Shown one piece after another: positions 30,086 to 41,634 of a DNA stretch of 64,000 bases (positions are counted from its first letter, which is position 1; the number at the start of each line of letters is the position of its first letter). The DNA lies in NCBI RefSeq assembly GCF_002812485.1, contig NZ_CP025003.1, positions 62,001-126,000 on the forward strand, written 5' to 3'. The stretch is from Dickeya fangzhongdai. GTDB lineage: Bacteria > Pseudomonadota > Gammaproteobacteria > Enterobacterales > Enterobacteriaceae. The notes under the pieces are model-generated. The model had not been told where the DNA came from, made no database searches, and saw nothing but the letters and a program-made list of their open reading frames with translations. Both the position numbers and the translations under genes were made by a program.

Positions 30086-30451
30086 TGTTATCTCCTTGCA
30101 AACCACCGGAATGGCTGTTTTCAGCCTTTTCTCAATATTCCGTTTGCCTGCCGGTTTCCTCAATTACGTTATTTCACAGTGAAATTCAGATAATTATTAA
30201 ATGTGCGCTCGATCGCAAAAAATAACCGGAATAATCTGCAAAACCGCTCGCACTCGTTGGTGTTATGAAATGGATTAACAAGATGAAAATATGACCGCTA
30301 TCAAAAAATAACAATTAAACCAAAAAACGTAATTCGGAGATAAAAATCAGCAATTGCTGACCCTGACTTTTCTTGTCAACAATTTCATGCAACGTAGCCG
30401 TAAGTGAAGTGACGTTTTTATCCTGCCTTCCTATAACAAAGGTACTCTACG
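30086..30451. promoter_or_regulatory. Divergent xylA-xylF control region
   Basis: 366 bases, markedly AT-rich, between the divergent xylAB and xylFGH operons, with no gene in it. By analogy with E. coli it should hold XylR and CRP sites. The repeated A-rich tracts around 30285-30345 (for example CAAAAAATAACAATTAAACC) are where XylR sites would be expected, but I cannot mark them exactly. Confidence 0.55.
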
Positions 30452-31447
30452 ATGAAAATGAAACACGTATTACTGTCAGCCTGTGCCGCACTTGCCATGC
30501 TGAGTCAGCCGGGGTTTGCCAAAGAGGTTAAAATCGGCATGGCTATCGACGACCTGCGTCTCGAGCGCTGGCAGAAGGATCGGGATATTTTTGTGAAGAA
30601 CGCCGAAGAAAAAGGGGCGAAAGTGTTTGTGCAGTCCGCCAACGGCAATGAAGAAACCCAGATATCCCAGATAGAAAATATGATTAACCGCGGCGTCGAT
30701 GTGCTGGTGATTATCCCTTATAACGGTCAGGTTTTAAGTAACGTGATTGCCGAAGCCAAACGCGAGGGAATAAAAGTACTGGCTTATGACCGTATGATTA
30801 ATAACGCGGATATCGATTTTTACATTTCGTTTGATAATGAAAAAGTCGGAGAACTTCAGGCACAATATTTGATCAATAAGGTGCCGCAGGGCAGTTATTT
30901 TCTGATGGGCGGATCGCCGGTTGATAATAACGCCAAGCTGTTCCGTCAGGGCCAGATGAAAGTATTAAAACCGTTAATTGATAGCGGCAAGATCAAGGTG
31001 GCGGGCGACCAGTGGGTGGATGCCTGGCTGCCGGAAAATGCGCTGAAAATCATGGAAAACGCGCTGACCGCCAACAACAACAAGATTGATGCGGTGGTGG
31101 CCTCGAACGACGCGACCGCGGGCGGCGCGATTCAGGCGCTCTCCGCCCAGGGGCTGGCCGGCAAGGTGGCGATCTCCGGTCAGGACGCCGATCTGGCGGC
31201 CATCAAGCGGATCGTGGCTGGCACCCAGACCATGACCGTGTACAAACCCATCAGCAAACTGGCGCAGGATGCGGCCAATATCGCGGTGTCGCTGGGGCAG
31301 GGGAAAAAGCCGGAGTCCAACGCCACGCTCAATAACGGCAAGAAGGATGTGCCTGCCTTCCTGCTGACGCCGATCCCGGTCGACAAGACGAATATCGACA
31401 GCACCGTCGTCGCCGACGGATTCCATAAGAAAGCGGACATCTATTAA
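30452..31447 (+). CDS. xylF: D-xylose-binding periplasmic protein
   Basis: 331 residues with a signal peptide ([20 protein letters not shown], cleaved after GFA). It is a ribose-type sugar-binding fold: [40 protein letters not shown] and [16 protein letters not shown]. It delivers xylose to XylGH. It is the first gene of xylFGH, 73 bases before xylG. Confidence 0.97.
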   Translation: MKMKHVLLSACAALAMLSQPGFAKEVKIGMAIDDLRLERWQKDRDIFVKNAEEKGAKVFVQSANGNEETQISQIENMINRGVDVLVIIPYNGQVLSNVIAEAKREGIKVLAYDRMINNADIDFYISFDNEKVGELQAQYLINKVPQGSYFLMGGSPVDNNAKLFRQGQMKVLKPLIDSGKIKVAGDQWVDAWLPENALKIMENALTANNNKIDAVVASNDATAGGAIQALSAQGLAGKVAISGQDADLAAIKRIVAGTQTMTVYKPISKLAQDAANIAVSLGQGKKPESNATLNNGKKDVPAFLLTPIPVDKTNIDSTVVADGFHKKADIY

Positions 31448-31520
31448 CCAGTTCGCCCGCCGTCCGGCGAGCCGCTTTGCGGCGTCGCTGGATGTGCGGC
31501 ATCGGCCAGGCGGAGGGGTT

Positions 31521-33062
31521 ATGCCGTGTCTGTTGGAAATGAAAAACATCACCAAGGCCTTCGGGGCGGTGAAAGCGGTGGACAATGTCAGCCTGCAGCT
31601 GGAGGCGGGGCAGGTGTTGTCGCTGTGCGGCGAGAACGGTTCCGGCAAGTCGACGCTGATGAAGGTGCTGTGCGCGGTGTATCCGTACGGCAGCTATGAG
31701 GGCAGCATCCGGTTCGCCGGCGATGAGCTGCGGGCCGGGCATATCCGCGACACCGAGCAGAAAGGGATCGCTATCATTCATCAGGAGCTGGCGCTGGTCA
31801 AAGCGATGACGGTGCTGGAAAACATCTTTCTCGGCAATGAGCGGACGCGCTTTGGCGTGATGGATTACGACGCCATGTACCTGCGCTGTCAGACGATGCT
31901 GGCGCAGGTGCGGCTGGACATCGATCCGAATACCCGCGTTGGCGAACTGGGGTTGGGTCAACAGCAACTGGTGGAGATCGCCAAAGCGTTGAACAAGCAG
32001 GTTAGGCTGCTGATTCTCGATGAACCCACCGCGTCGCTGACCGAACGGGAAACCGGCGTGTTGCTGGATATCGTGCGCGACCTGCGTCACCACGGCATCG
32101 CCTGCATCTACATCTCCCACAAGCTCAACGAGGTCAAGGCGATTTCCGACGTGATCTGCGTGATCCGCGACGGCAAACACATTGGCACCTGCCCGGCGGA
32201 CTCGCTCAGCGAAGATCAGATCATCGCCATGATGGTGGGGCGTGAGCTGACGGAGCTGTACCCGAACCAACCGCATGATATCGGCGAAGAGGTGCTGCGG
32301 GTGGAGCACCTGACCGCCTGGCATCCGGTGAACCGCCATATTCGCCGGGTGGACGACGTGTCGTTCAGCCTGCGCCGCGGCGAAGTGCTGGGGATCGCCG
32401 GGCTGGTCGGCGCCGGGCGCACCGAAACGGTCCAGTGCCTGTTCGGCGCGTATCCAGGGCGATGGCAGGGCGATATCCGGGTGGAAGGCAAACCGGTCGC
32501 TATCCGGCATTGTCGGCAGGCGATGGCGCTGGGGATCGCTATGGTGCCGGAAGATCGCAAAAAGGACGGCATCATTCCAGTGATGAGCGTGGCGCAGAAT
32601 ATTACGCTGGCGGCGCTCGACCAGTTCACCGGCGCGCTGTCGGTGCTGCAGGATGCCGACGAGCAGCATAGTCTGCGGGAGTCGATCACCCATCTGAAAG
32701 TGAAAACCGCGTCGCCTGAGCTGGCGATCGCCCGCCTCAGCGGCGGCAACCAGCAAAAGGCCATCCTGGCGAAGTGCCTGCTGTTGCGCCCGAAAATCCT
32801 GATTCTGGATGAGCCGACCCGGGGGATCGACATCGGCGCAAAATATGAAATCTATAAACTGATCAATCAGTTGGTGAAGCAACAAATCGCCGTCATCGTG
32901 ATTTCCTCCGAACTGCCCGAGGTGCTGGGCCTGAGCGACCGGGTGCTGGTGATGCATCAGGGGCGGCTTAAGGCGGATTTGCCTAATCGGGGCCTGACGC
33001 AGGAGCAGGTGATGGAAGCCGCATTAAGGAGTGAGCATCATGCTGAAAACCTGGCTGTCTGA
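31521..33062 (+). CDS. xylG: Xylose ABC transporter ATP-binding protein
   Basis: 513 residues from ATG 31521 ([20 protein letters not shown]) behind GGAGGGGTT. It has two ABC cassettes. The first has [11 protein letters not shown] and [12 protein letters not shown]; the second has the degenerate loop GLVGAGRTE and [12 protein letters not shown], as in sugar ATPases of the RbsA/AraG group. It energises xylose import with XylF and XylH. It overlaps xylH by 23 bases. Confidence 0.96.
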   Translation: MPCLLEMKNITKAFGAVKAVDNVSLQLEAGQVLSLCGENGSGKSTLMKVLCAVYPYGSYEGSIRFAGDELRAGHIRDTEQKGIAIIHQELALVKAMTVLENIFLGNERTRFGVMDYDAMYLRCQTMLAQVRLDIDPNTRVGELGLGQQQLVEIAKALNKQVRLLILDEPTASLTERETGVLLDIVRDLRHHGIACIYISHKLNEVKAISDVICVIRDGKHIGTCPADSLSEDQIIAMMVGRELTELYPNQPHDIGEEVLRVEHLTAWHPVNRHIRRVDDVSFSLRRGEVLGIAGLVGAGRTETVQCLFGAYPGRWQGDIRVEGKPVAIRHCRQAMALGIAMVPEDRKKDGIIPVMSVAQNITLAALDQFTGALSVLQDADEQHSLRESITHLKVKTASPELAIARLSGGNQQKAILAKCLLLRPKILILDEPTRGIDIGAKYEIYKLINQLVKQQIAVIVISSELPEVLGLSDRVLVMHQGRLKADLPNRGLTQEQVMEAALRSEHHAENLAV

Positions 33063-34224
33063 CCGTACGCCCGCGTCGGCGGCGTCTCCCGGCGACGCGC
33101 CTCGCCGCCGTCCTTTCAATCTGCAGGTGCTGGTGATGATCGCGGCGATTGTCGCCATCATGCTGTTTTTCACCTTCATGACCGATGGCGCGTACCTCAG
33201 CGCGCGCAACATTTCCAACCTGCTGCGCCAGACCGCCATCACCGGCATTCTGGCGGTGGGCATGGTGTTTGTGATTATTTCCGCCGAAATCGACCTGTCG
33301 GTCGGTTCCATGATGGGGCTGCTGGGCGGCGTGGCGGCGATTCTGGATGTCTGGTATGGCTGGCCGTTGCCCCTGACGGTGGCGGCGACCCTGCTATTGG
33401 GGCTGTTGCTCGGCGCCTGGAACGGCTGGTGGGTGGCATACCGGCGCGTGCCGTCGTTCATTGTGACGTTGGCGGGCATGCTGGCGTTTCGCGGCGTGCT
33501 GATCGGCATCACCAACGGGACGACGGTATCGCCAACCAGCCCGGCGATGTCGCAGATTGGCCAGAGTTATCTGCCGGAAGGCGTGGGATTTTTGTTCGGC
33601 GTTATCGGGCTGATGGTGTTTGTGGTATGGCGCTGGCGTCAGCGGCTGCGTCGTCAGCGACTGGGGCTGCCGGTGGCCGCCGCGTCCGGCGATGTCGCTC
33701 GCCAGGCGCTGATGGCGGTGCTGGTGCTGGGCGCCATCTATCTGCTCAATGATTATCGCGGGGTGCCGACGCCGGTACTGCTGCTGACGCTCATCATGCT
33801 GGGCGGCATGTTCATGGCGGTACGCACCGCCTTCGGGCGGCGTATTTACGCCGTGGGCGGCAATATCGACGCGGCTCGCCTGTCGGGGGTGAATGTCGAG
33901 CGCACCAAGCTGGCGGTGTTCGCCATCAACGGCCTGATGGTGGCGGTGGCGGGTCTGGTGCTCAGTTCCCGGCTGGGCGCCGGGTCGCCGTCAGCCGGGA
34001 ATATCGCGGAGCTGGACGCCATCGCCGCCTGCGTCATCGGCGGCACCAGCCTGGCGGGCGGGGTGGGTAGCGTAGCGGGCGCCGTGATGGGGGCGTTCAT
34101 TATGGCGTCGCTGGATAACGGCATGAGCATGCTCGATGTACCCACCTTCTGGCAGTACATCGTCAAGGGCGGCATCCTGCTGCTGGCGGTGTGGATGGAT
34201 ACCGCCACCAAGCATAAGGCCTGA
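33040..34224 (+). CDS. xylH: Xylose ABC transporter permease
   Basis: 394 residues from ATG 33040 with AAGGAG 8 bases upstream; the in-frame GTG at 33031 overlaps that site and is rejected. It has about ten membrane segments. [15 protein letters not shown] and [19 protein letters not shown] are typical of RbsC/XylH permeases. It is the last gene of xylFGH. Confidence 0.95.
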   Translation: MLKTWLSDRTPASAASPGDAPRRRPFNLQVLVMIAAIVAIMLFFTFMTDGAYLSARNISNLLRQTAITGILAVGMVFVIISAEIDLSVGSMMGLLGGVAAILDVWYGWPLPLTVAATLLLGLLLGAWNGWWVAYRRVPSFIVTLAGMLAFRGVLIGITNGTTVSPTSPAMSQIGQSYLPEGVGFLFGVIGLMVFVVWRWRQRLRRQRLGLPVAAASGDVARQALMAVLVLGAIYLLNDYRGVPTPVLLLTLIMLGGMFMAVRTAFGRRIYAVGGNIDAARLSGVNVERTKLAVFAINGLMVAVAGLVLSSRLGAGSPSAGNIAELDAIAACVIGGTSLAGGVGSVAGAVMGAFIMASLDNGMSMLDVPTFWQYIVKGGILLLAVWMDTATKHKA

Positions 34225-34333
34225 TCACTGTGATGGCCGGGATGGCGGTATATCTGCGGCAAAATGAGCGAGACAGTTCGCAAAGTAAGGAAATTATTTT
34301 TGGGCTAACGGTCGACCGTGCTATTTAGGCGGA

Positions 34334-34350
34334 AGGCGCGCTTTTTGCGC
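34334..34350 (+). terminator. Weak hairpin between xylH and xylR
   Basis: GGCGC-GCTTTTT-GCGCC stem-loop within the 196-base gap. It lacks a clear downstream T run, so it may only weakly separate xylFGH from xylR. Confidence 0.35.
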
Positions 34351-34420
34351 CGGATCGCCGGATTTCGCCCGGAGAAGGGACGACGCCCACCATCGTACTG
34401 TCCGAAGAGAACGTATCGCC

Positions 34421-35626
34421 ATGTTTGAGAAACGCTACCGTATTACGTTGCTGTTCAATGCCAACAAAGTATACGACCGGCAGGTGGTTGAAGGCGTAGG
34501 TGAGTATCTGCAGGCGTCTCAGTGCGACTGGGATATCTTCATCGAGGAGGATTTTCGCTGTCGCATCGAAAATATCCGCGACTGGCTGGGGGATGGCGTG
34601 ATCGCGGATTTCGACGATCCGGCGATTATCGCATTGCTGTCCGGGGTGCGGGTGCCGCTGGTGGGTGTGGGTGGTTCTTATCACCATCCGCAGGACTATC
34701 CGCCGGTGCACTATATCGCCACCGATAACCACGCGCTGGTGGAGAGCGCGTTTTTGCATCTGAAGAATAAGGGGTTGAACCGGTTCGCGTTTTACGGCCT
34801 GCCGGCATCGGTGGGGAAAGGGTGGGCGCAGGAACGGGAACACGCTTTTCGGCAGTTGGTGGCGGCGGAGCAGTATCAGGGCGTGGTGTATCAGGGCATG
34901 GAGACATCGCCGGGCAACTGGCAGTACGCTCAGAACCGGCTGGCGGACTGGATTCAGACTCTGCCGCCTCAAACCGGCATCATTGCGGTGACGGATGCCC
35001 GCGCCCGCCATCTGTTGCAGGTGTGCGAGCACCTGAACATCGCGGTGCCGGAAAAGCTGTGCGTGATTGGCATCGATAATGAAGAACTGACCCGCTACCT
35101 GTCGCGCGTGGCCCTATCTTCAGTGGCGCAGGGGACGCGGCAGATGGGGTATCGGGCCGCCAAACTGTTGCATCAGTTGTTGCTGACGCCCTATGCGCTG
35201 CCGTTGCAGCGCATTCTGGTGCCGCCGCTGCGGGTGGTGGAACGCAGCTCGACCGATTACCGTTCGGTGCATGACCCGGCGGTGATTCAGGCGATGCATT
35301 TTATCCGTCATCACGCCTGTAAAGGCATCAAAGTGGAGCAGGTGCTGGACGCGGTCGGGCTGTCGCGTTCCAACCTTGAAAAACGCTTCAAGGATGAAAC
35401 CGGGCAGACCATTCATGGTATGATCCACACCGAAAAACTGGAGCGGGCGAGAAATCTGCTGGTGTCTACGTCGCTGTCGATCAACGAGATTTCGTCTATG
35501 TGTGGTTATCCCTCGTTGCCGTATTTTTATTCCGTGTTCCGTAAGGATTACGACCTGACGCCGCGCGAATACCGCGAACGCTATGGCGAAGGCGGCTACG
35601 GCGACAGCCGATATGACAATGAATGA
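34421..35626 (+). CDS. xylR: Xylose operon transcriptional activator XylR
   Basis: 401 residues. The N-terminal part is a LacI/periplasmic-binding-like sensor (MFEKRYRITLLFNANKVYDR; GIIAVTDARARHLLQVCEHL). The C-terminal ~100 residues are an AraC-type double helix-turn-helix (VGLSRSNLEKRFKDETG; INEISSMCGYPSLPYFYSVF). It binds xylose and activates xylAB and xylFGH. The C-terminal tail is about 9 residues longer than in E. coli, with Gly/Tyr-rich residues. Confidence 0.96.
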   Translation: MFEKRYRITLLFNANKVYDRQVVEGVGEYLQASQCDWDIFIEEDFRCRIENIRDWLGDGVIADFDDPAIIALLSGVRVPLVGVGGSYHHPQDYPPVHYIATDNHALVESAFLHLKNKGLNRFAFYGLPASVGKGWAQEREHAFRQLVAAEQYQGVVYQGMETSPGNWQYAQNRLADWIQTLPPQTGIIAVTDARARHLLQVCEHLNIAVPEKLCVIGIDNEELTRYLSRVALSSVAQGTRQMGYRAAKLLHQLLLTPYALPLQRILVPPLRVVERSSTDYRSVHDPAVIQAMHFIRHHACKGIKVEQVLDAVGLSRSNLEKRFKDETGQTIHGMIHTEKLERARNLLVSTSLSINEISSMCGYPSLPYFYSVFRKDYDLTPREYRERYGEGGYGDSRYDNE

Positions 35627-35698
35627 CGGGATGTAATCCGGGGGTAATCTGAGCACGACAGGAGTGACGGCGCGCCCGCGCCGTCACAGAGCGTCCAT

Positions 35699-36274
35699 TC
35701 AGGCGGGCACGCGCCAGTAGTCGTAATAGATATGCTCGACCTGGAAGTTCACATCGTCGCGATCTTCGCTCAGTCGGCTGGCAAGGGTGAACGCGAAATC
35801 AAACGCCACGCCCAGCCCTTTGCCGCTGATCAGGTTGCCGTCTTCCACCACTTTCTGGTCGACATACACGCCGTCGGTCACGTCTTTCCACAGGTCGCCG
35901 GAGCAGACATAGCGACGGCCCTTCAGCAACTGGTTGCCGCCCAGCACTCTGGCGGCCGCCGAGCACAGCGGGCAAATCAGCTTGCCGGCTTCGTCGTGGC
36001 GGCGGATAAATTCCGTCACCATCGGATTGGCGGCCAGATTCACCGTACCCTGCGGACCTCCCGGAATCACCACGGCATCAAACAGCCGGTCCATATTTCT
36101 TTCCAGCAGGGCATCCGCGAACATGCGGATATTGTGGTAACTGTGTAGCTCCAGCCGGTCGTGACAGGAAAGCAGGGTGACGTCCAGTTTCGTGCGATGC
36201 AGCACATCGATCACCATAATCGCTTCCGCTTCTTCAAATCCGGGAGCCAAAAGAATGGCGACGTTCTTGGCCAT
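35699..36274 (-). CDS. DJ-1/PfpI family protein
   Basis: 191 residues from ATG 36274 (MAKNVAILLAPGFEEAEAIM), behind GGAGATACC; the longer ORF start is upstream of this site. The glutamate in PGFEEAE and the nucleophilic cysteine in ICPLCSAAARVLGG fit the DJ-1/YajL/PfpI superfamily. Such proteins act as glyoxalases, chaperones or deglycases; which applies here cannot be told. It is a single gene, convergent with xylR. Confidence 0.85.
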   Translation of the reverse strand: MAKNVAILLAPGFEEAEAIMVIDVLHRTKLDVTLLSCHDRLELHSYHNIRMFADALLERNMDRLFDAVVIPGGPQGTVNLAANPMVTEFIRRHDEAGKLICPLCSAAARVLGGNQLLKGRRYVCSGDLWKDVTDGVYVDQKVVEDGNLISGKGLGVAFDFAFTLASRLSEDRDDVNFQVEHIYYDYWRVPA

Positions 36275-36531
36275 GGTATCTCCAGCAATCATCAAAGGGA
36301 GTAACATCTGTGCCGCCGAGGATAGCAAAGAAACTCGTTTCAAATGAAACGTCGTTTTAATATTGAGTGGTAGGTCGCGTAATCGATGTTTGCTCGTCCG
36401 CGCTGGCGATAAACAGCGCTATACTCCCTCCCTTCATGCCGTGGTCGCCGCCCGGTAGGGCAGACGCTGGCGACCGGCTGCGTAGGGTCGGTTTTTCAAC
36501 CCACTACGTCATGCAAACTACGCCATACAAG

Positions 36532-36810
36532 CTACTTCATATACGAACGAATTACCGTCACGATCGCTTCCAGATCGCCGGCGCGTTCCGCCGGGTCCGC
36601 TTCTTCATTCATCAGATGGTCACGGATGTGGCCTTCCAGCACCTCGCCCATCAATCCGTTCACCGCTCCCCGAATGGCGGCGATCTGTTGCAGGATTTCC
36701 AGACATGAACGTCCCCCGCCGTCCAGCGCTTTTTCCAGCGCGTCCGTCTGACCTTTGATGCGTCTGACGCGCGTCAGTAGTTTCTTTTTTTCGTGAATGG
36801 TATGCGGCAT
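36532..36810 (-). CDS. rcnR: Nickel/cobalt-responsive repressor RcnR
   Basis: 92 residues of the CsoR/RcnR fold. The N-terminal MPHTIHEKKK provides the His3 metal ligand, followed by RVRRIKGQ and the SCLEILQQIAAIRGAVN segment with Cys (Cys35 type) and a buried helix. Without nickel or cobalt it binds the rcnA promoter; metal releases it. It is divergent from rcnA across 99 bases that contain its operator. Confidence 0.93.
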   Translation of the reverse strand: MPHTIHEKKKLLTRVRRIKGQTDALEKALDGGGRSCLEILQQIAAIRGAVNGLMGEVLEGHIRDHLMNEEADPAERAGDLEAIVTVIRSYMK

Positions 36811-36836
36811 GGCGACTCCCGTCTTGTTTGACCCTA

Positions 36837-36851
36837 TACTGGGGTATAGTA
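36837..36851. promoter_or_regulatory. RcnR operator
   Basis: TACTGGGGTATAGTA: the TACT/AGTA inverted half-sites flank a G tract, the known RcnR recognition pattern. It lies in the divergent rcnR-rcnA gap and can control both genes. Confidence 0.82.
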
Positions 36852-36909
36852 TATTTTCATCATTTCACTTCCAGGCTGGCCTGCCGACCACCTGATTCGG
36901 ACGCTAACT

Positions 36910-37770
36910 ATGACGGATTTTTCCTTACTTTTGCAGCAGGGCGTGGCTAACGCCTGGCTGTTTATTCCCAGCGCGGTGTTGTTGGGCGCGTTACACGGCC
37001 TGGAGCCGGGGCATTCCAAGACCATGATGGCGGCGTTTATCGTGGCGATTCGCGGAACGGTGAAGCAGGCGGTGATGCTGGGGGTGGCCGCTACGTTGTC
37101 CCATACCGCCGTGGTTTGGCTGATTGCGCTGGGCGGCATGTACCTGAGCCAGCAATTTACCGCCGAATCCACCGAGCCCTGGCTGCAGTTTATTTCCGGC
37201 ATCATCATTCTGGGGACCGCCACCTGGATGTTCTGGCGCACCTGGCGCGACGAGCGGGCATGGGTGCAACATCGGCATAGTCATGAGCATCATCACGACC
37301 ATGACCATGATGACCATCATCACCATGAGCGTAATCACGCTCACCAGCATGCCGAACATCCACATGACCACGGGCAGGCTCATGGTGAGTATCAGGACGC
37401 ACATGAGCGGGCGCATGCCAACGAGATACGCCTGCGTTTCGCCAATCGGGAAGCCACCAACGGGCAGATTTTGCTGTTTGGCCTGACCGGCGGGCTGATT
37501 CCCTGCCCGGCCGCCATCACGGTGCTACTGTTGTGTATTCAGGTGAAGGCTTTTACGCTGGGGGCGGCGTTGGTGGTGTGTTTCAGCATCGGGCTGGCGT
37601 TGACGCTGGTGGCTGTCGGGGTCGGCGCGGCGCTGAGCGTACAGCAGGCCAGCCGCCGCTGGCCGGGATTCGCCACGCCGGCGCGCCGGGCGCCCTATTT
37701 TTCCAGCTTGCTGATCGCGGTAGTGGGTGTGTATATGCTGCTTCATGGCTGGGCGCGTTTGCCGCTATAG
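36910..37770 (+). CDS. rcnA: Nickel/cobalt efflux protein RcnA
   Basis: 286 residues. The N-terminal helix block contains LGALHGLEPGHSKTMMAAFI (HXXXEPGHS, metal pathway). A cytoplasmic loop at about 117-175 is packed with His (HEHHHDHDHDDHHHHERNH), as in RcnA. The rest is membrane helices (LFGLTGGLIPCPAAITVLLL). It exports Ni2+ and Co2+ and is induced when RcnR is relieved. Confidence 0.95.
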   Translation: MTDFSLLLQQGVANAWLFIPSAVLLGALHGLEPGHSKTMMAAFIVAIRGTVKQAVMLGVAATLSHTAVVWLIALGGMYLSQQFTAESTEPWLQFISGIIILGTATWMFWRTWRDERAWVQHRHSHEHHHDHDHDDHHHHERNHAHQHAEHPHDHGQAHGEYQDAHERAHANEIRLRFANREATNGQILLFGLTGGLIPCPAAITVLLLCIQVKAFTLGAALVVCFSIGLALTLVAVGVGAALSVQQASRRWPGFATPARRAPYFSSLLIAVVGVYMLLHGWARLPL

Positions 37771-39433
<1,663 letters not shown>

Positions 39434-39457
39434 TCGCGGCCTGCATGTAACGGCAAA

Positions 39458-39485
39458 AGGGGCATCCGTCTGGATGCCCCTTTTT
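39458..39485 (+). terminator. Terminator of argG
   Basis: AAGGGGCATCC-GTCT-GGATGCCCCTT followed by TTTT; nearly symmetrical, so it may also act on the minus strand behind pecS. Confidence 0.92.
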
Positions 39486-39537
39486 CGTGCCTGCCGTCTG
39501 TTGCCGCTGGCTGCCAGACCGCGATGTCACCCGATCA

Positions 39538-40038
39538 TTAACGGTTGTTTACCAGGTGTTTTTCAACCCGCCCCAGCAGGGCGCGCAACTGCGTTTTTTC
39601 TTCTTCACTGAACGGGGAGAGAATGTCGCGTTCATTTTCCACATGCTCTTCCACTACCCGATTGATCAGAGCGAAACCCTCGTCGGTCAATTGGATGTTG
39701 ACTGAACGGCGGTCGCCTTCAATCGGCATCCGGCGCAGCCAGCCGGCCTGCTCCAGCCTGTCCAGCCGACTGGTCAGGGTGCTGTTGTTGATCATCAGCG
39801 CGTTGACGATCTGAGACGGGCTGATGGCATAAGGCGCGCCTCGTCTGCGCAGGGTCGCCAGGATGTCGAACTCGCGGGCGCTCAGTTTGTACTTGCTGAA
39901 TACTTTGTCCAGGGCGCGGTCAATCAGCAGACTGACACGGGATAGGGTGCCAATCACCAGCATGGGCTCGACATCGAGGTCGGGGCGCTCGTTGCGCCAT
40001 TGTTGAACAATATCTGATACTTCCAGGTAGCGTGCCAT
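39538..40038 (-). CDS. pecS: MarR-family virulence regulator PecS
   Basis: 166 residues, a MarR-type winged helix protein. The DNA-binding part is ISPSQIVNALMINNSTLTSR with wing GWLRRMPIEGDRRSVNIQLT. The N-terminal extension WRNERPDLDVEPML is typical of the PecS subgroup, which binds urate-like ligands. In Dickeya, PecS represses pectate lyases, cellulase and indigoidine synthesis. Divergence from pecM and proximity to indABC confirm the identity. It controls itself and pecM through the site at 40175. Confidence 0.96.
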   Translation of the reverse strand: MARYLEVSDIVQQWRNERPDLDVEPMLVIGTLSRVSLLIDRALDKVFSKYKLSAREFDILATLRRRGAPYAISPSQIVNALMINNSTLTSRLDRLEQAGWLRRMPIEGDRRSVNIQLTDEGFALINRVVEEHVENERDILSPFSEEEKTQLRALLGRVEKHLVNNR

Positions 40039-40174
40039 TAACTAGATATCCTTGATTAATATAAAAAACCATTCCTTTTTATTAAGGCGTAGGTCAATAC
40101 CATTACGCGATCAACCCTACTGTAATATTCTGGAAAGAAATATTCAATGTCAGATGTTATTGACACACTAATTA

Positions 40175-40197
40175 CGTATGCGTATATTACGAAATCG
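40175..40197. promoter_or_regulatory. PecS operator in the pecS-pecM intergenic region
   Basis: CGTATGCGTATATTACGAAA plus TCG. It matches the remembered PecS consensus (CGANWTCGTATATTACGANN plus NCG) at all defined positions except 3 and 6. The surrounding 357-base gap is AT-rich and holds the divergent promoters; no gene is evident in it. Confidence 0.75.
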
Positions 40198-40395
40198 TAA
40201 TATGCGGTGTTGTTTATCGGTGTCACAGGATGTGATGCGTCAAGATACGGGAAGATCGAAAGTGAGTAAGTCAGGAGAACTGCACATGGATGTGCGCCTT
40301 CTGTACGGCCAGGGAGGCGGTACGCCTCAGGCTGAGCGGAGATCGTAAATAGACCTCCGCTTTTTGACAGGAACAGTTTGAGGAAGGTTCATTTC

Positions 40396-41289
40396 GTGAA
40401 ATTAAAAGATTTCGCTTTTTACGCCCCCTGTGTCTGGGGAACCACCTACTTTGTCACCACCCAATTTCTGCCTGCCGACAAACCGCTGTTGGCTGCCCTG
40501 ATCCGGGCGTTGCCGGCTGGTATTATTCTCATTCTCGGTAAAACTCTGCCGCCGGTCGGCTGGCTGTGGCGCTTGTTTGTACTGGGCGCACTCAATATCG
40601 GCGTGTTCTTTGTGATGCTGTTTTTTGCTGCTTATCGCCTGCCTGGCGGCGTGGTGGCGCTGGTTGGGTCGCTTCAGCCGCTGATCGTCATCCTGTTGTC
40701 TTTCCTGTTGCTGACGCAGCCGGTGCTGAAAAAGCAGATGGCGGCGGCCGTGGCCGGCGGCATCGGTATTGCGTTGCTGATTTCGCTGCCGAAAGCGCCG
40801 CTGAACCCCGCCGGGCTGGTGGCGTCGGCGTTGGCGACGGTGAGTATGGCGTCCGGTCTGGTGCTGACTAAAAAGTGGGGGCGCCCGGCCGGAATGACGA
40901 TGCTGACGTTTACCGGCTGGCAGCTGTTTTGCGGCGGGCTGGTGATTCTGCCGGTGCAGATGCTGACAGAGCCGTTGCCGGATGTGGTGACCCTGACCAA
41001 CCTTGCCGGTTATTTTTACCTGGCGATTCCCGGCTCTTTACTGGCGTATTTCATGTGGTTCTCCGGTATTGAAGCTAATTCGCCGGTGATGATGTCGATG
41101 CTGGGTTTTCTCAGCCCGTTGGTCGCGCTGTTACTGGGCTTTTTATTTCTTCAACAAGGGCTTTCCGGAGCACAATTGGTCGGAGTGGTATTCATTTTCT
41201 CGGCGATTATTATTGTTCAGGATGTTTCGTTATTTAGCAGAAGAAAAAAAGTGAAGCAGTTGGAGCAATCTGACTGTGCTGTCAAATAA
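40396..41289 (+). CDS. pecM: EamA-family exporter PecM
   Basis: 297 residues from the GTG at 40396 (MKLKDFAFYAPCVWGTTYFV), preceded by GAGGAAGG; the TTG at 40378 is upstream of that site. It has ten membrane segments in two EamA (DMT) halves. In Dickeya, PecM is linked to PecS function and to export of indigoidine, whose biosynthesis genes follow directly. The PecS operator lies 200 bases upstream. Confidence 0.95.
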   Translation: MKLKDFAFYAPCVWGTTYFVTTQFLPADKPLLAALIRALPAGIILILGKTLPPVGWLWRLFVLGALNIGVFFVMLFFAAYRLPGGVVALVGSLQPLIVILLSFLLLTQPVLKKQMAAAVAGGIGIALLISLPKAPLNPAGLVASALATVSMASGLVLTKKWGRPAGMTMLTFTGWQLFCGGLVILPVQMLTEPLPDVVTLTNLAGYFYLAIPGSLLAYFMWFSGIEANSPVMMSMLGFLSPLVALLLGFLFLQQGLSGAQLVGVVFIFSAIIIVQDVSLFSRRKKVKQLEQSDCAVK

Positions 41290-41299
41290 ATAATATTTT

Positions 41300-41315
41300 T
41301 GTGTTACATATCACA
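41300..41315 (+). promoter_or_regulatory. CRP-like site downstream of pecM / upstream of indA
   Basis: TGTGTTACATATCACA, one mismatch from the CRP palindrome. It lies 320 bases before indA, far for direct activation, so its role is uncertain. Confidence 0.4.
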
Positions 41316-41478
41316 AAATAATCTTGAACATGAAATATTAAAGTAATATACATATTGCCTAATAAATTTAGGTTATCAGATCAATAGTTAATATCTTGCA
41401 GACAGGAAAAACGTTTTTTAATTTAATGAAGATGTTATACGCCAGTCGGTGAAAATATTACGCTGGCGATTAGTACGA

Positions 41479-41511
41479 ATCGATAATAATTCAGGATGTA
41501 TTATTATCGAT
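41479..41511. repeat. 12-bp perfect inverted repeat upstream of indA
   Basis: ATCGATAATAAT, a 9-base loop, then ATTATTATCGAT. It abuts the left end of the deleted ERIC element. It could be an operator or a hairpin in the indA leader. Just upstream (41446-41468) lies a poor PecS-like match sharing ATATTACG and the terminal CG. Confidence 0.6.
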
Positions 41512-41513
41512 AA

Positions 41514-41601
41514 TATACCCCCAATAAATTTGAGTTGCAGGACCACATGCTCGTGCGTTGAGCAACGTAATGCGCCTGCAACTTGAAGTATGACGGGGAT
41601 A
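41514..41601. repeat. Internally deleted ERIC element
   Basis: It has ERIC ends (TATACCC, then GAGTTGCAGG; and CAACTTGAAGTATGACGGGG at the right), but the central ERIC part present in the copy at 43293 is missing or diverged. The length is 88 instead of about 127 bases. Confidence 0.7.
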
Positions 41602-41634
41602 ACCTGACATAATCGCCCAGGATGAGAGAATATT

